NCBI GenBank assembly: GCA_934667425.1
Contig: CAKULV010000024.1
Span: forward strand, 1-47,512
DNA from: an uncultured Kiritimatiellota bacterium
Lineage (GTDB): Bacteria; Verrucomicrobiota; Kiritimatiellia; RFP12; UBA1067
Direction: 5' to 3'
Length of the DNA stretch: 47,512 nt
Shown: positions 8,883-17,432 of the stretch, one piece after another
Numbering within the stretch: the first letter of the stretch is position 1
Layout of the letters: each line of letters opens with the position of its first letter
Notes under the pieces: generated by a model
What the model saw: only the letters and a program-made list of their open reading frames with translations
Databases searched by the model: none
What the model was told of the DNA's origin: nothing
Translations under genes and position numbers: made by a program

Positions 8883-9365
8883 CTACGGAGAGTGCGGAAG
8901 CACAAGCCTGTGTGGGCGGCGTCTTCTTGCATTCAAGCCGGACAGCTCTTCCGTCCACAGGTCGAGGGCGGAGCAGATTCGCAGCAGAGTGCGTTCAAGG
9001 CTCCGTTTAGCGAGTGCGCATTCCCATACGACAATCAGGTTCCATCCGGCTTCTCGCCAAGCCTTCTCGTTGCGCTTGTCCCTGCATACGTTCCTGGACC
9101 ATTTCTCCATCCAGAACGCGACATTGCTCTTTGGCATGGTCGAAACGGCGCAACCATGCCTGTGCCAGAAGCACCCGCGTATGTCGATAATCGTACGCGC
9201 ACGGGCTACCACCACATCCGGCTTGCCGGGCAGTCGCTTGTCGCACACCCTGAAGCGCCATCCGGCCGCAAACAGCCGCCGTCGCACCATCATCTCCGGC
9301 TTTGTATCGCGCCCGCGAATCCGGCTCATTATCCGGCTACGCTGCTCGGGGGAGACCGTGTCCAT
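8883..9365 (-). CDS. vsr: Very short patch repair endonuclease (Vsr), orphan
   Basis: Vsr nicks next to T:G mismatches made by deamination of 5-methylcytosine. The 160-residue protein starts MDTVSPEQRSRIMSRI, the usual N-terminal helix. It continues with LPGKPDVV and the hallmark GCFWHRHGC, which carries the zinc and active-site His and Cys residues, then the FWMEKWSRNVCRD segment and VVWECAL. Unusually, no cytosine-5 methyltransferase or restriction gene lies next to it or elsewhere in the window, although Vsr genes normally travel with one. It converges with gltD, and the 7-bp repeat array lies just upstream of its ATG. It could be a relic of a mobile restriction-modification unit. Confidence 0.92.
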   Translation of the reverse strand: MDTVSPEQRSRIMSRIRGRDTKPEMMVRRRLFAAGWRFRVCDKRLPGKPDVVVARARTIIDIRGCFWHRHGCAVSTMPKSNVAFWMEKWSRNVCRDKRNEKAWREAGWNLIVVWECALAKRSLERTLLRICSALDLWTEELSGLNARRRRPHRLVLPHSP

Positions 9366-9375
9366 TGTGAACTGC

Positions 9376-9468
9376 AGGTGTTAGGTGATAGGTTTTAGGT
9401 TTCAGGTGTTAGCGAGGCTGAAACCTATCACCTGAAACCCATCACCTGAAACCTGAAACCTGAAACCT
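9376..9468. repeat. Palindromic array of 7-bp repeats (AGGTTTC and variants)
   Basis: Five head-to-tail heptamers (AGGTGTT, AGGTGAT, AGGTTTT, AGGTTTC, AGGTGTT) span 9376-9410. A 9-nt spacer with AGC...GCT follows, then seven heptamers in the opposite orientation at 9420-9468 (reverse complement AGGTTTC or AGGTGAT, one GGGTTTC). The whole can fold into a long imperfect hairpin. It lies between the vsr start and the stop of the FadL-type gene, which it could serve as a 3' structure. Confidence 0.9.
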
Positions 9469-9470
9469 AA

Positions 9471-10754
9471 TTAGAAAGCGTACGTCATGGAGAGGCCGAC
9501 CGCCTGGGAAAGGCCGTTTTCAGCCTCGAATTTCACTTTGCGGCCCGTTGCCGGATGAGTGAAGCTGACAGATTCCGAGCACATGAACACGATGCCGTAG
9601 CTGAGGGTGACGTCAATGGGCCCGTAATGCCACGCGAGACCGACCGTTCCGATGTGGCGATCGCCGGGCGGAAGCATCGTGGAGCCCTCATTGTCCTTCG
9701 TGCTGCACGGATCCAGGTCGAACACATAGGAACCCAAGAGCGAGAAGTTCTCGTGGAAATCCCAAGTGCCGCCAAAGCCGATACGGAAGACATCGTCCCA
9801 GCCAAGTTTCGTCGGTTTGCGACCGGTAGGCAGCCTGAAGTTGATGGCCGGCATTGAAGACCACTCCGTCCAGGTAAGCGCCGTACCGAGGTGCAGAGTA
9901 TCAAGCGCGTCCCAGTTCGCGCCTATCGTCACGGACTGCGGGAGCCTGATATCCGCGCTCGCGTCTCCCGTGGCAATGCTATTCACATTCGCAATTATCG
10001 GGCCGGTCGGGCCCATCCCCACTATGGCATTCCCCGCACCGGTCATCCGCGCCTCGCCCTTGATCTTCGTATCGATGTACGACTTGTACATTGCGCCAAC
10101 GGAGAACGTATCCGTTATCCGATAGCGGGTTGAGAGCTGCCAGCCCCAATCGGTAAAGCCGTTGTCGCCCTTCAGGCGGAAGCGTCCCCTATTCAGGCTG
10201 CCATCGAGGTTCCTTGCGCCCGTATACTGGTAGGAATACTGCTCAAAATCAAAATAAAGCACCCGGAAGCCGGCAGAAACCGACCAGTCTTCAGTTATGC
10301 TATATGACAGGTTCGGCGTGAGGGTTAGGCCTCTCACCGTGGTCTTCTGCGTATTCCAGTCGAGCGCCCAACCCGGATTGTAGTGCGAGCCAAGGCCAAA
10401 TTCCGGGGCGAAGCCGAGGCCGAACGCAAAGTCGTATGGAAGAGGCTGCACGAGATGGAAGTGAGGCAGAAGAAACCCACCCGGATCCATCTTTCTTCCC
10501 GGGCGACCATCAATCACCGTGTCGGCAGTCGGGTGTTCAGTCACAAAGCCAACGGTTACCACGGTATTCGTGAAGTCCGCCATCGTAGCCGGGTTGTAGA
10601 AGTTCGCCGACGCATCCACGGCCTTGCCCATGACCGCGCCACCCAGCGCGGTACCCTTCGCCGATCCCTCATACAGGGCGAAGCCGGCGCAAAACGCCGA
10701 TGTCGAAAACATGGCGGAAGCCACCGCCAATGCCATTGTCTTTTGACTGCTCAT
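9471..10754 (-). CDS. Outer-membrane transport protein, OmpP1/FadL family
   Basis: FadL-type beta-barrels let hydrophobic compounds such as fatty acids cross the outer membrane. The 427-residue protein has a signal peptide, probably cleaved after STSAFCA, then AGFALYEGSAKGTALGGA and ANFYNPATMA, both typical of the FadL N-terminal plug, where an 'NPA' motif is conserved. Alternating barrel strands follow, and the last residue is Phe in LSMTYAF, the outer-membrane insertion signature. AAGGA lies just before the ATG, and a textbook sigma-70 promoter lies upstream. It is transcribed alone, divergent from the L,D-transpeptidase. The substrate is not known. Confidence 0.9.
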   Translation of the reverse strand: MSSQKTMALAVASAMFSTSAFCAGFALYEGSAKGTALGGAVMGKAVDASANFYNPATMADFTNTVVTVGFVTEHPTADTVIDGRPGRKMDPGGFLLPHFHLVQPLPYDFAFGLGFAPEFGLGSHYNPGWALDWNTQKTTVRGLTLTPNLSYSITEDWSVSAGFRVLYFDFEQYSYQYTGARNLDGSLNRGRFRLKGDNGFTDWGWQLSTRYRITDTFSVGAMYKSYIDTKIKGEARMTGAGNAIVGMGPTGPIIANVNSIATGDASADIRLPQSVTIGANWDALDTLHLGTALTWTEWSSMPAINFRLPTGRKPTKLGWDDVFRIGFGGTWDFHENFSLLGSYVFDLDPCSTKDNEGSTMLPPGDRHIGTVGLAWHYGPIDVTLSYGIVFMCSESVSFTHPATGRKVKFEAENGLSQAVGLSMTYAF

Positions 10755-10786
10755 TCCTTATACCTTCCTTGGGTTAAAAAGACAGC

Positions 10787-10811
10787 GTGACATTATATAT
10801 CAAAGTGTCAC
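10787..10811. promoter_or_regulatory. Inverted repeat GTGACA-N13-TGTCAC over the FadL-type promoter
   Basis: Six-base arms GTGACA (10787-10792) and TGTCAC (10806-10811) cover the -10 box and most of the promoter spacer. A protein bound here would block polymerase, so it is a candidate repressor operator. The regulator is unknown. Confidence 0.45.
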
Positions 10812-10820
10812 AAAAGTCAA
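10792..10820 (-). promoter_or_regulatory. Sigma-70 promoter of the FadL-type gene
   Basis: On the minus strand TTGACT (10820-10815), a 17-nt spacer, and a perfect TATAAT (10797-10792). The start site would be near 10785, leaving a leader of about 30 nt containing AAGGAAGG and AAGGA before the ATG at 10754. Confidence 0.85.
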
Positions 10821-10903
10821 CATCTCCATTTCCTTGCGTTTCATGCCCAAATCGCACTATGCCCTTTCCCGCAGACCCTCCATTTGGTAAACTTCCCTGC
10901 CAT

Positions 10904-11764
10904 ATGACCAAGACAGCTTTTCTCGCGATCCTCGCACTTCAGATATGCCTTGACCGCCGTGGATATTCCCCTAACGCAATGGACGGCCAGGCTGGCGCAA
11001 AGACACATGCGGCGCTTGCCGCATACTGTTCCGCAAATGGCCTGCCGCCCCCAAGGCAGGAGAAGATCGAATCGGCTTTCGACAGGTATTTCCCCGACGA
11101 GCCGGACCTGTTCTGCACGGCAGAGGTCTGCGCCGGCGATCTGGCGGCAATCACGCGCATCCCGCAAGATCCCGCGAAGAAAGCCAATCTGCCCGGGATG
11201 GGGTATGAATCCATCCTGGAGATGTTCGCGGAACGCGGCCACGTGACACCCAACACCCTGAAGCGGCTCAATCCGAAGATAGCGTGGTCGGACGTGACTG
11301 TCGGAACGAAGATAACGCTGCCGGAAGTATCGCCTGTCGCCGTGGGCGACAAGGCATCCCTCGTGAAAGTGTCGCTGACAAGGTTCAACATATCCGCCAT
11401 AGGCGCCTCCGGCAAGGTGATGGCCCTTTTCCCATGCTCCATCGCCCGCGACAAGGCGAAGCTTCCGCCCACGGGGGAGGTCAGGATCGTCACGCAGATC
11501 GCGAATCCGAACTACACGTACACCCCTGACTTCACGCCAAGGGGCAAGAAGGCCTCGCGATACATCTTCCCTCCCGGTCCGAACAACCCGGTAGGGACCG
11601 TGTGGCTCGGGCTTTCAATCCCTGGATACGGAATCCACGGGACACCGATCCCGGAACGCATAGGCCGCGCAGAGTCGCACGGATGCTTCCGGCTCGCGAA
11701 TTGGAACGCCGAAAAGCTCTACGAACTCGTAAAGCCCGGGACACGCGTGCTCATTGAGCGGTGA
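10904..11764 (+). CDS. L,D-transpeptidase (YkuD) with N-terminal peptidoglycan-binding domain
   Basis: L,D-transpeptidases form 3-3 peptide crosslinks or attach proteins to peptidoglycan. The 286-residue product opens with a short PG_binding_1-like domain (ALQICLDRRGYSPNAMDG ... AGAKTHAAL). A linker follows with a LysM-like stretch near TPNTLKRLNPKI, then the YkuD domain. The catalytic motif is complete: His245 in GYGIHG and Ser258-His259-Gly260-Cys261 followed by FRLAN. The start is uncertain: ATG 10904 lacks a clear Shine-Dalgarno, and an ATG at 10859 is in frame. Neither gives an obvious signal peptide, which is odd for a periplasmic enzyme. Its last 14 nt overlap the convergent rdgB. Confidence 0.88.
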   Translation: MTKTAFLAILALQICLDRRGYSPNAMDGQAGAKTHAALAAYCSANGLPPPRQEKIESAFDRYFPDEPDLFCTAEVCAGDLAAITRIPQDPAKKANLPGMGYESILEMFAERGHVTPNTLKRLNPKIAWSDVTVGTKITLPEVSPVAVGDKASLVKVSLTRFNISAIGASGKVMALFPCSIARDKAKLPPTGEVRIVTQIANPNYTYTPDFTPRGKKASRYIFPPGPNNPVGTVWLGLSIPGYGIHGTPIPERIGRAESHGCFRLANWNAEKLYELVKPGTRVLIER

Positions 11765-12326
11765 TCTCCGCCATCAGCCGCTTCATTTCGGACAAGGCCC
11801 GGCCACGATGGGATATCGCATTCTTCTCTTCGGCGGAAAGCTCGGCAAACGACCTTGAATGGCCATCCGGCACAAATAGCGGATCGTAGCCGAAGCCGCC
11901 TGCGCCCGCTTCGGCATGCGAAATCGTCCCGCAGCAGCGTCCCGCAACCACATGCTCCCGTCCGCTTGGATCTATGAGCGCCACGCAGCAGGTGAAATGC
12001 GCCCGGCGGTCTTCAACGCCATCAAGGTTCTTCAGGAGCAGCGCATTGTTCGCCTTGGTATCTGAAGGCTCGCCCGCGTAGCGCGCACTGCGCACCCCCG
12101 GTTCACCGCCGAGCGCATCCACCTCCAGCCCGGAATCGTCGGCCATAACCCAATCGCCCATGTGCCTTGCGGCGATGGCTCGGGCCTTGATGAGGGCATT
12201 GCCGGAAAAATCCGGCGCCGTCTCCTCCACATCCGGATCTTCGGCATGGACGGCGAACCCCGGCAGTATCTCGCCTATCTCGCGAAGCTTGTTGGCGTTG
12301 TGCGTTGCGACATAGATGTCGGTCAT
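11751..12326 (-). CDS. rdgB: XTP/dITP pyrophosphatase RdgB/HAM1 family
   Basis: This enzyme hydrolyses non-canonical purine nucleoside triphosphates (dITP, XTP) so they are not built into DNA. At 191 residues it is standard length. Visible motifs are THNANKLREIGEIL (substrate loop), ADDSGLEVDALGG (catalytic Asp), GVRSARYAG, GGFGYDPLFVP and the C-terminal SHRGRAL. Its ATG overlaps the argC stop by 4 nt (ATGA), so the two are translationally coupled. Its 3' end overlaps the convergent L,D-transpeptidase gene by 14 nt, leaving no room for a separate terminator. Confidence 0.96.
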   Translation of the reverse strand: MTDIYVATHNANKLREIGEILPGFAVHAEDPDVEETAPDFSGNALIKARAIAARHMGDWVMADDSGLEVDALGGEPGVRSARYAGEPSDTKANNALLLKNLDGVEDRRAHFTCCVALIDPSGREHVVAGRCCGTISHAEAGAGGFGYDPLFVPDGHSRSFAELSAEEKNAISHRGRALSEMKRLMAEITAQ

Positions 12327-13246
12327 ACCTCAAGCCCCGTATCTTCCGGAACGCCAAGCACAAGGTTCATGTTCTGTATCGCAGCGCCGGACGCGCCCTT
12401 GCCGAGATTGTCGAAGCGCGATACAAGCAGGATCCGATCCTGATTGCCGTACACGGATACCTCAAGCGTATCGAAGCCGCTCAATCTTGCGGACGAGAGG
12501 AAGCCATCCTCATCGGCATTCTCAACGAAACGGACGAGGCCCTGCGCATACGTCTCGCGGTACGCGCGCCTGATGTCCTCGACCGTGCCTCTGATATCCC
12601 TTGCAAAGACAGGCACGGTGGTTTCCATGCCTGAGTAATGCGGCACGACTATCGGACAGAACGCAGGAGCAACGGACAGTCCGCACAGCTTGACGATCTC
12701 CGGCAAATGCTTGTGGGACTGCCCCAGCGCATACTGCCGCCCGCCGAGGAACATCGTTTCTCCCTTCATTGCCTCATACTGCGCAATCATCTTCTTCCCG
12801 CCGCCAGAATAGCCGGTAAGCGAGAATGCCGCGAGTGCCGTTTCCCCTGAAAGCAGCCCTGTGCGCACAAGCGGCTCGACAAGCGCGATAAAGCCCGTCG
12901 CGTGGCATCCGGGGTTGGCGATGCGCTTCGCCTTCGCGATGCGCTCGCGCCTCCCTTCCAATTCAGGGAACCCATATTCCCAGCCGTCGGCGGTCCTGTG
13001 CGCGGTGGAGGTGTCGATCACAACCGTGCTTGGGTTGTCGACAAGGGCGACTGCCTCAATCGCAGCCGCGTCCGGCAGGCACAGGAACGCCACGTCGGCG
13101 GCATTCAGCGCCGCCCTGCGCGCCTCTACGTCCTTGCGCACCTCGTCAGGCAGGACAACCACCTCCAGATCGCCGCGCCGGGCAAGCCTTTCCCTTATCC
13201 TCAATCCTGTCGTGCCGGCAGAACCATCAATGAAAACCTTTTTCAT
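12323..13246 (-). CDS. argC: N-acetyl-gamma-glutamyl-phosphate reductase, short (type 2) form
   Basis: ArgC reduces N-acetylglutamyl phosphate to the semialdehyde in arginine synthesis with NADPH. The 307-residue length fits the short type rather than the roughly 345-residue form. The N-terminal nucleotide-binding motif GSAGTTGLRIRERL is clear. The catalytic Cys114 lies in ANPGCHATGF, and SGGGKKMIAQYE and VPHYSGMETTVPVFA are conserved. A TATAAT promoter lies about 50 nt upstream. It is coupled to rdgB by a 4-nt overlap. No other arginine gene is in the window. Confidence 0.95.
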   Translation of the reverse strand: MKKVFIDGSAGTTGLRIRERLARRGDLEVVVLPDEVRKDVEARRAALNAADVAFLCLPDAAAIEAVALVDNPSTVVIDTSTAHRTADGWEYGFPELEGRRERIAKAKRIANPGCHATGFIALVEPLVRTGLLSGETALAAFSLTGYSGGGKKMIAQYEAMKGETMFLGGRQYALGQSHKHLPEIVKLCGLSVAPAFCPIVVPHYSGMETTVPVFARDIRGTVEDIRRAYRETYAQGLVRFVENADEDGFLSSARLSGFDTLEVSVYGNQDRILLVSRFDNLGKGASGAAIQNMNLVLGVPEDTGLEV

Positions 13247-13293
13247 GAAGCAACTCCATCTGCAATCCTGTAATCTCTCGTCACAGTCCGGTT

Positions 13294-13304
13294 ATTATAC
13301 CACA
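13294..13304 (-). promoter_or_regulatory. Extended -10 promoter of argC-rdgB
   Basis: TGTGGTATAAT on the minus strand (13304-13294) is the same 11-mer found upstream of purD, with a perfect -10 box and the TG-N extension. I see no good -35 box. It lies just past the stop of the TIM-barrel gene, so argC-rdgB can be transcribed separately from the genes before it. Confidence 0.65.
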
Positions 13305-13316
13305 AGCCCATCCCGT

Positions 13317-14192
13317 TCAGCCCCACAGGCGGCGCATATACGCGAGGGCGTTCTTCAAATCATCATAAGACACATGACTGTGCGGCTCGAATACGCGCAG
13401 GATGTCACGCTTCGCGAGGAAAGCGAGGCGATGGAAATCGACGTTCCCCCAGCCTGGTTCCCGATGGTCGTCGCAAGGGCCCTTCACGTCATTGATGTGC
13501 ATTCCGCATATCCATGGAGCCAGCTCCGCCGCCATGTGCGCGCTTTCGCCGGCCCAGCCATGGGTCTCGCGCACCAAGGCGTGTCCAGTATCGAACCATA
13601 GGCGCAACGGGGCTCCCTTGAAATGCTCCATCAGCTCACGTGCCTCGAAAAGGCACGGGAAGCCCTCCCTGCGCGGGAGGTTCTCAAGCGCAAGCGTCAG
13701 CCCAAGCCTCTCGAGGCTCGGGCAAAGCCTGTCGAACTCCGCCTTGAATGCATCTACAAGCCTCCTACCTCGCCTTATGCGGAGCTTGCCCGCAGTCGTG
13801 AAGAGTCCACCGAAAAGCGTCGAAAGATCCGCATACCCGGCATGGAACACCACAACCCTCGCGCCGAGGTCGGCGGCGCAGGCAAACGTCTTCTCAAGGA
13901 GCATCCGGGCCAGGGCCCTTTCATTGGAGTCAGGGGAGCAAAGCTGATACAGTTCAGGATGTCCGCTCGGTGCGCCTATGGGGACCGGGCAGTATGCGTG
14001 TACGCTCGTCACCGGCATGCGGTCGAGGCGGCTCCTGAATCCGGCAATCTGCTCCGGCTGCGTGCAGAATCCGAGTTCAAGGGAATCGAAGCCAAGGGCC
14101 TCGGCCTCATCCGCGATTTCCGCCCCATCGTTCAGGCGGCGGTTGCTCCAGTTTGTCGAAAGGGCAAACCTCACGGACGGATGCCGCGTCAT
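13317..14192 (-). CDS. Xylose-isomerase-like TIM-barrel protein
   Basis: Cytoplasmic TIM-barrel protein of the sugar phosphate isomerase/epimerase (AP endonuclease 2) superfamily, 291 residues. The strand-end residues expected for metal binding are visible: SLELGF, SVHAYCP, VVFHAGY, LALENLPRR (Glu), LWFDTGHAL (Asp, His), GMHINDVKGPCDDH (His, Asp) and RVFEPHSH (Glu). The substrate cannot be told from sequence; it may be a sugar or inositol derivative. Its start overlaps the ABC-F stop by 4 nt, so it is probably co-translated with that gene. It is followed by the separate argC promoter. Confidence 0.8.
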   Translation of the reverse strand: MTRHPSVRFALSTNWSNRRLNDGAEIADEAEALGFDSLELGFCTQPEQIAGFRSRLDRMPVTSVHAYCPVPIGAPSGHPELYQLCSPDSNERALARMLLEKTFACAADLGARVVVFHAGYADLSTLFGGLFTTAGKLRIRRGRRLVDAFKAEFDRLCPSLERLGLTLALENLPRREGFPCLFEARELMEHFKGAPLRLWFDTGHALVRETHGWAGESAHMAAELAPWICGMHINDVKGPCDDHREPGWGNVDFHRLAFLAKRDILRVFEPHSHVSYDDLKNALAYMRRLWG

Positions 14193-16150
14193 TGTAGGCT
14201 CTCCAACGCTGTGGCCGCCTCTTCCCAGTCTGCGGTATACCTGTCGATCTCGAACTGGAGGGTGCGCACCGTGCGGTTCAGTTCCTCGAAGTTGGTCGTG
14301 GGTTTCGGATCGAACAGCTCTTCCGATGCGGTCTCAAGGCTCTTCTGGAGCTCATCTATCTTGCTTTCGGCAAGGGCGACGCGCTTCTTGAGCTCCCGAA
14401 CCATCGGCGCATTCTTCGCGCGTTCGGCAGCGCGCTGCTGGCGCTGCCCCTTCTTCGAGACCGCCGCCTGCCCTTCCGAAGCCGCCGTCGGACCGGCGGC
14501 ATTCTGGGACTCTGATGTGTTGCCGCCTTTTGCGGAGACCGCATTCCTTGCGGCATCCCTCTTTTCACAGTAGTAGTCGTATCCGCCCGGGAAGGAACGC
14601 ACTCCGTCACGCGTTATCTCAAGAACCGAAGTCGCCACGGCGCGGACAAAGTCTATGTCATGGGAGACAAGCAGTATCGTCCCCTTGTAGCCCTGAAGGG
14701 CATCCTGGAGAAGGCGCCGCCCGTCAAGGTCGAGGTGGGTCGTCGGCTCGTCCAGCAGCAGGAAATTAGGGGCCTGCAGGAACAGGCGCAGAAACGCCAG
14801 CCGTATCTTCTCGCCGCCGGACAGGACGCCGGCAGGTTTCTCCACGTCATTTTCATCGAACCCAAATGCGCCGAGCTGGTTCCTGAACGCCTTTTCGTTC
14901 ATGCCGGGAGGAATCGCATTCTTTGCGTTGCGGTACACCGTAAGGTCCGGCGGAATCGTCTCGGCAAATTCCTGCGAGAGATAGCCCAGCACAACGTTGT
15001 GCCCCAGCACCGCCTTGCCTCCTGTAGGTGCGCGCGTCCCGGCGATTATGCGCATCAGGGTGGTCTTGCCGAGTCCGTTGTACCCAATCAGCGCGACCTT
15101 GTCGCCACGCGATATGCTGAACGACACGTCGTGCAGCACGTTCCGCTTTCCGTCGTACGAGAAGAACAGGTTCTCGCAGCGGAACATCTCGATCCCGCTT
15201 GACGGCGGCTCGGCGAGCCGAAGCCGTCCGGACTGCGTATAGCGTTTCGGCAGTACGATCCGCGCCTCATCTATCTTGTCTATGAGCTTTTGCCGGCTCT
15301 GGGCCTGGGCCGCCTTGGTCGCCTGCGCCCGGAAGCGGTCGACAAAGCGCTGAAGCTGTTCCCGGTGGTGATCCTGGTTCTCCTTCGCCGCCTTCAGGTG
15401 CTGGTACCGGACCTCTCGCTCCTTCAGGTACCAGTCGAGATTCCCCTCGTACCGGGTGACCGTCTCGGCATCGACCTCCACAATGATGCTCGCGAGCGTC
15501 CGCAGAAGATACCTGTCATGCGAGATGAGCATGAGCGTGCCCTGATACTGCTTCAGGTATTTCTGGAGCCAGTCCACGGCGGGTAGATCAAGGTAGTTCG
15601 ACGGCTCGTCCAGGAGAAGCAGATCTGGAGATGACGCCAGCACGCGGGAAAGCTCCGCCCTCATGCGCCATCCGCCAGAGAACGAATTGAACGGCTTCCC
15701 GAACTCCTCGACCGAGAAGCCAAGCCCGCCAAGAGCGACCTTGACCCTCGTTTCAAGGTCGTATCCGCCCATGTGCTCGAACGCCGTCTGCACTTCGCCG
15801 TATTCCTCGAACACATCCTCGCCGGCATCCATGCGGGCCTCAAGGCTCTTCATCTTCGCCTCTACCTCGCAGAAGCCGGGGACGCCCCGCACCGCATACT
15901 GCAGCAGCGTCTCTTCCGGGAACTCCGGCTCGGGATGCTGCCGGGTGGAGCCGATGGTCGGAGAACCCTCTATGACCAGTTCGCCATGGTCGGCCGAAAG
16001 TTCGCCGAGGACAATCTTGAAGAGCGTTGACTTGCCGCTTCCGTTCGGACCCACCACGCCGATCCGCTCACCCTTGTTGACGCGGAACGTAACGTCGGTA
16101 AGGACGTTCTGGTGTCCATAGTGTACGGAGATGTTGCGGAAATCGAGCAT
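14189..16150 (-). CDS. ABC-F family ATPase (Uup/EttA-like)
   Basis: ABC-F proteins are soluble double-ATPase factors that act on ribosomes; they have no membrane domain. In this 653-residue protein the first ATPase has Walker A GPNGSGKST near residue 36, signature FSGGWRMRAELS and Walker B LLLLDEPSNYLDL. The second has GYNGLGKTT, LSGGEKIRLAFL and LLLDEPTTHLDL. The charged linker between them contains a long helix with many Gln/His/Lys. A C-terminal coiled coil (about 590-650, KKRVALAESKIDELQKSL) resembles that of Uup. The subfamily, and thus whether it acts in antibiotic protection or general translation, is uncertain. It starts 62 nt after dnaJ. Confidence 0.92.
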   Translation of the reverse strand: MLDFRNISVHYGHQNVLTDVTFRVNKGERIGVVGPNGSGKSTLFKIVLGELSADHGELVIEGSPTIGSTRQHPEPEFPEETLLQYAVRGVPGFCEVEAKMKSLEARMDAGEDVFEEYGEVQTAFEHMGGYDLETRVKVALGGLGFSVEEFGKPFNSFSGGWRMRAELSRVLASSPDLLLLDEPSNYLDLPAVDWLQKYLKQYQGTLMLISHDRYLLRTLASIIVEVDAETVTRYEGNLDWYLKEREVRYQHLKAAKENQDHHREQLQRFVDRFRAQATKAAQAQSRQKLIDKIDEARIVLPKRYTQSGRLRLAEPPSSGIEMFRCENLFFSYDGKRNVLHDVSFSISRGDKVALIGYNGLGKTTLMRIIAGTRAPTGGKAVLGHNVVLGYLSQEFAETIPPDLTVYRNAKNAIPPGMNEKAFRNQLGAFGFDENDVEKPAGVLSGGEKIRLAFLRLFLQAPNFLLLDEPTTHLDLDGRRLLQDALQGYKGTILLVSHDIDFVRAVATSVLEITRDGVRSFPGGYDYYCEKRDAARNAVSAKGGNTSESQNAAGPTAASEGQAAVSKKGQRQQRAAERAKNAPMVRELKKRVALAESKIDELQKSLETASEELFDPKPTTNFEELNRTVRTLQFEIDRYTADWEEAATALESLQ

Positions 16151-16212
16151 GGCGGCAAATCAGGCCCACGGGTGTGCGATACCACTGGCTCTGCGTCAAG
16201 GGCGCGCAGACC

Positions 16213-17400
16213 CTACCTGGCGAGCTTGTCCTTGCGCAGGTAGAACCTCTTGGCGGCCGTGGCCAACCGCTGCGATTCCGGGAAATTGGTGGAATCGAGG
16301 GTCTTGGCAAGATCATCAAGAAGTCCACGCTGCCTGGCCGTGAGCCGTTGAGGCACCTCAAGCACGACACGCACGACAAGGTCCCCGCTGGACATGCCGC
16401 GCAGGGACGGCATCCCCTTGCCGCGCATCCGGAACTGCTTGCCGTTCGGAGTGCCGGACGGAATATTCAACGTCGCGATGCCATCCGGCGTAGGCACATC
16501 GACCGACCCGCCAACCGCCGCAGTGACGGGAGACAGCGGCACGTCGACCGCAAGGTCAAGGCCATCACGCAAGAAGATGTCGGAGTCCCTAACCCTCACT
16601 ATCACATAAAGGTCGCCAGGCTCGCCGCCGCGCAGGCCGCCGCCGCCCTTTCCGGACAACCGGAGACGCGAGCCGGTATCGACGCCCTTCGGTATCTTGA
16701 GCGAGACCTTGCGGCGGGCCCGCGTCTGACCCGTTCCATTGCAATCCGGACACGGACGCTCGATTATGGATCCTTCGCCGCCGCATTTCGGACACGTCTG
16801 GCGCACCTGGAAAAAGCCGTTCCCGCGAATGACAGCGCCCCTGCCGCCGCAGGTCGGACACTTTACGCGCTTTGCGCCCCGCGCCGCGCCGGTGCCGCCA
16901 CACGTGTGGCACTGTTCGGGCAAGGTCAGCTCAATGGTACGCTCACTGCCAAACAGCGCCTCCTCGAAATCGACCTCCAGCTCCATCGACATGTCGGCGC
17001 CGCGCTGCGGAGACTCTGGATCCGCACGGCGTCTTCCGCCGCCGAACATCCCGCCGAAGTCAAATCCGCCGCCGCCCATGGCCCCGCCAAAGACGGAGTT
17101 CAGGATATCGCTCAGGTCTACATCCTGGGAGTGCGAGAAGTCACGTGAGAAATCGAATCCGCCCGGGCCGAACTCAACGCCCTGATGCCCGAACTGGTCG
17201 TACCGCTGACGCTTCTCCGGATTCGACAGAACCTCATACGCCTCTGAAGCCTCCTGGAACTTCGCCTTCGCGGATTCATCCCCGGGGTTCCTGTCGGGAT
17301 GGTACTTCATGGCAAGCTTGCGGTATGCGGACTTTATCTCGTCCGCACTCGCAGTCTTCGCGACGCCCAAAACCTCGTAATAATCTCTCTTGTCCGCCAT
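16213..17400 (-). CDS. dnaJ: Chaperone protein DnaJ
   Basis: Hsp40 co-chaperone that delivers substrates to DnaK and stimulates its ATPase. The 395-residue protein has the J domain (1-70) with KYHPDRNPGD, including the essential HPD. A Gly/Phe-rich linker contains SVFGGAMGGGGFDFGG. The four zinc-finger repeats are CHTCGGTG, CPTCGGRG, CPKCGGEG and CPDCNGTG, and the C-terminal substrate domains are complete. It lies 32 nt after grpE, while dnaK is not in the window. No CIRCE element was seen, so HrcA-type heat control is not supported here. Confidence 0.97.
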   Translation of the reverse strand: MADKRDYYEVLGVAKTASADEIKSAYRKLAMKYHPDRNPGDESAKAKFQEASEAYEVLSNPEKRQRYDQFGHQGVEFGPGGFDFSRDFSHSQDVDLSDILNSVFGGAMGGGGFDFGGMFGGGRRRADPESPQRGADMSMELEVDFEEALFGSERTIELTLPEQCHTCGGTGAARGAKRVKCPTCGGRGAVIRGNGFFQVRQTCPKCGGEGSIIERPCPDCNGTGQTRARRKVSLKIPKGVDTGSRLRLSGKGGGGLRGGEPGDLYVIVRVRDSDIFLRDGLDLAVDVPLSPVTAAVGGSVDVPTPDGIATLNIPSGTPNGKQFRMRGKGMPSLRGMSSGDLVVRVVLEVPQRLTARQRGLLDDLAKTLDSTNFPESQRLATAAKRFYLRKDKLAR

Positions 17401-17432
17401 ATTCTCACCAACGGAATTTCAATCGACCAAAA

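Noticed and set aside
9376..9468. CRISPR-like array
   Set aside because: Units are 7 bp, directly adjacent with no spacers, and arranged in mirror orientation; no cas gene is present.
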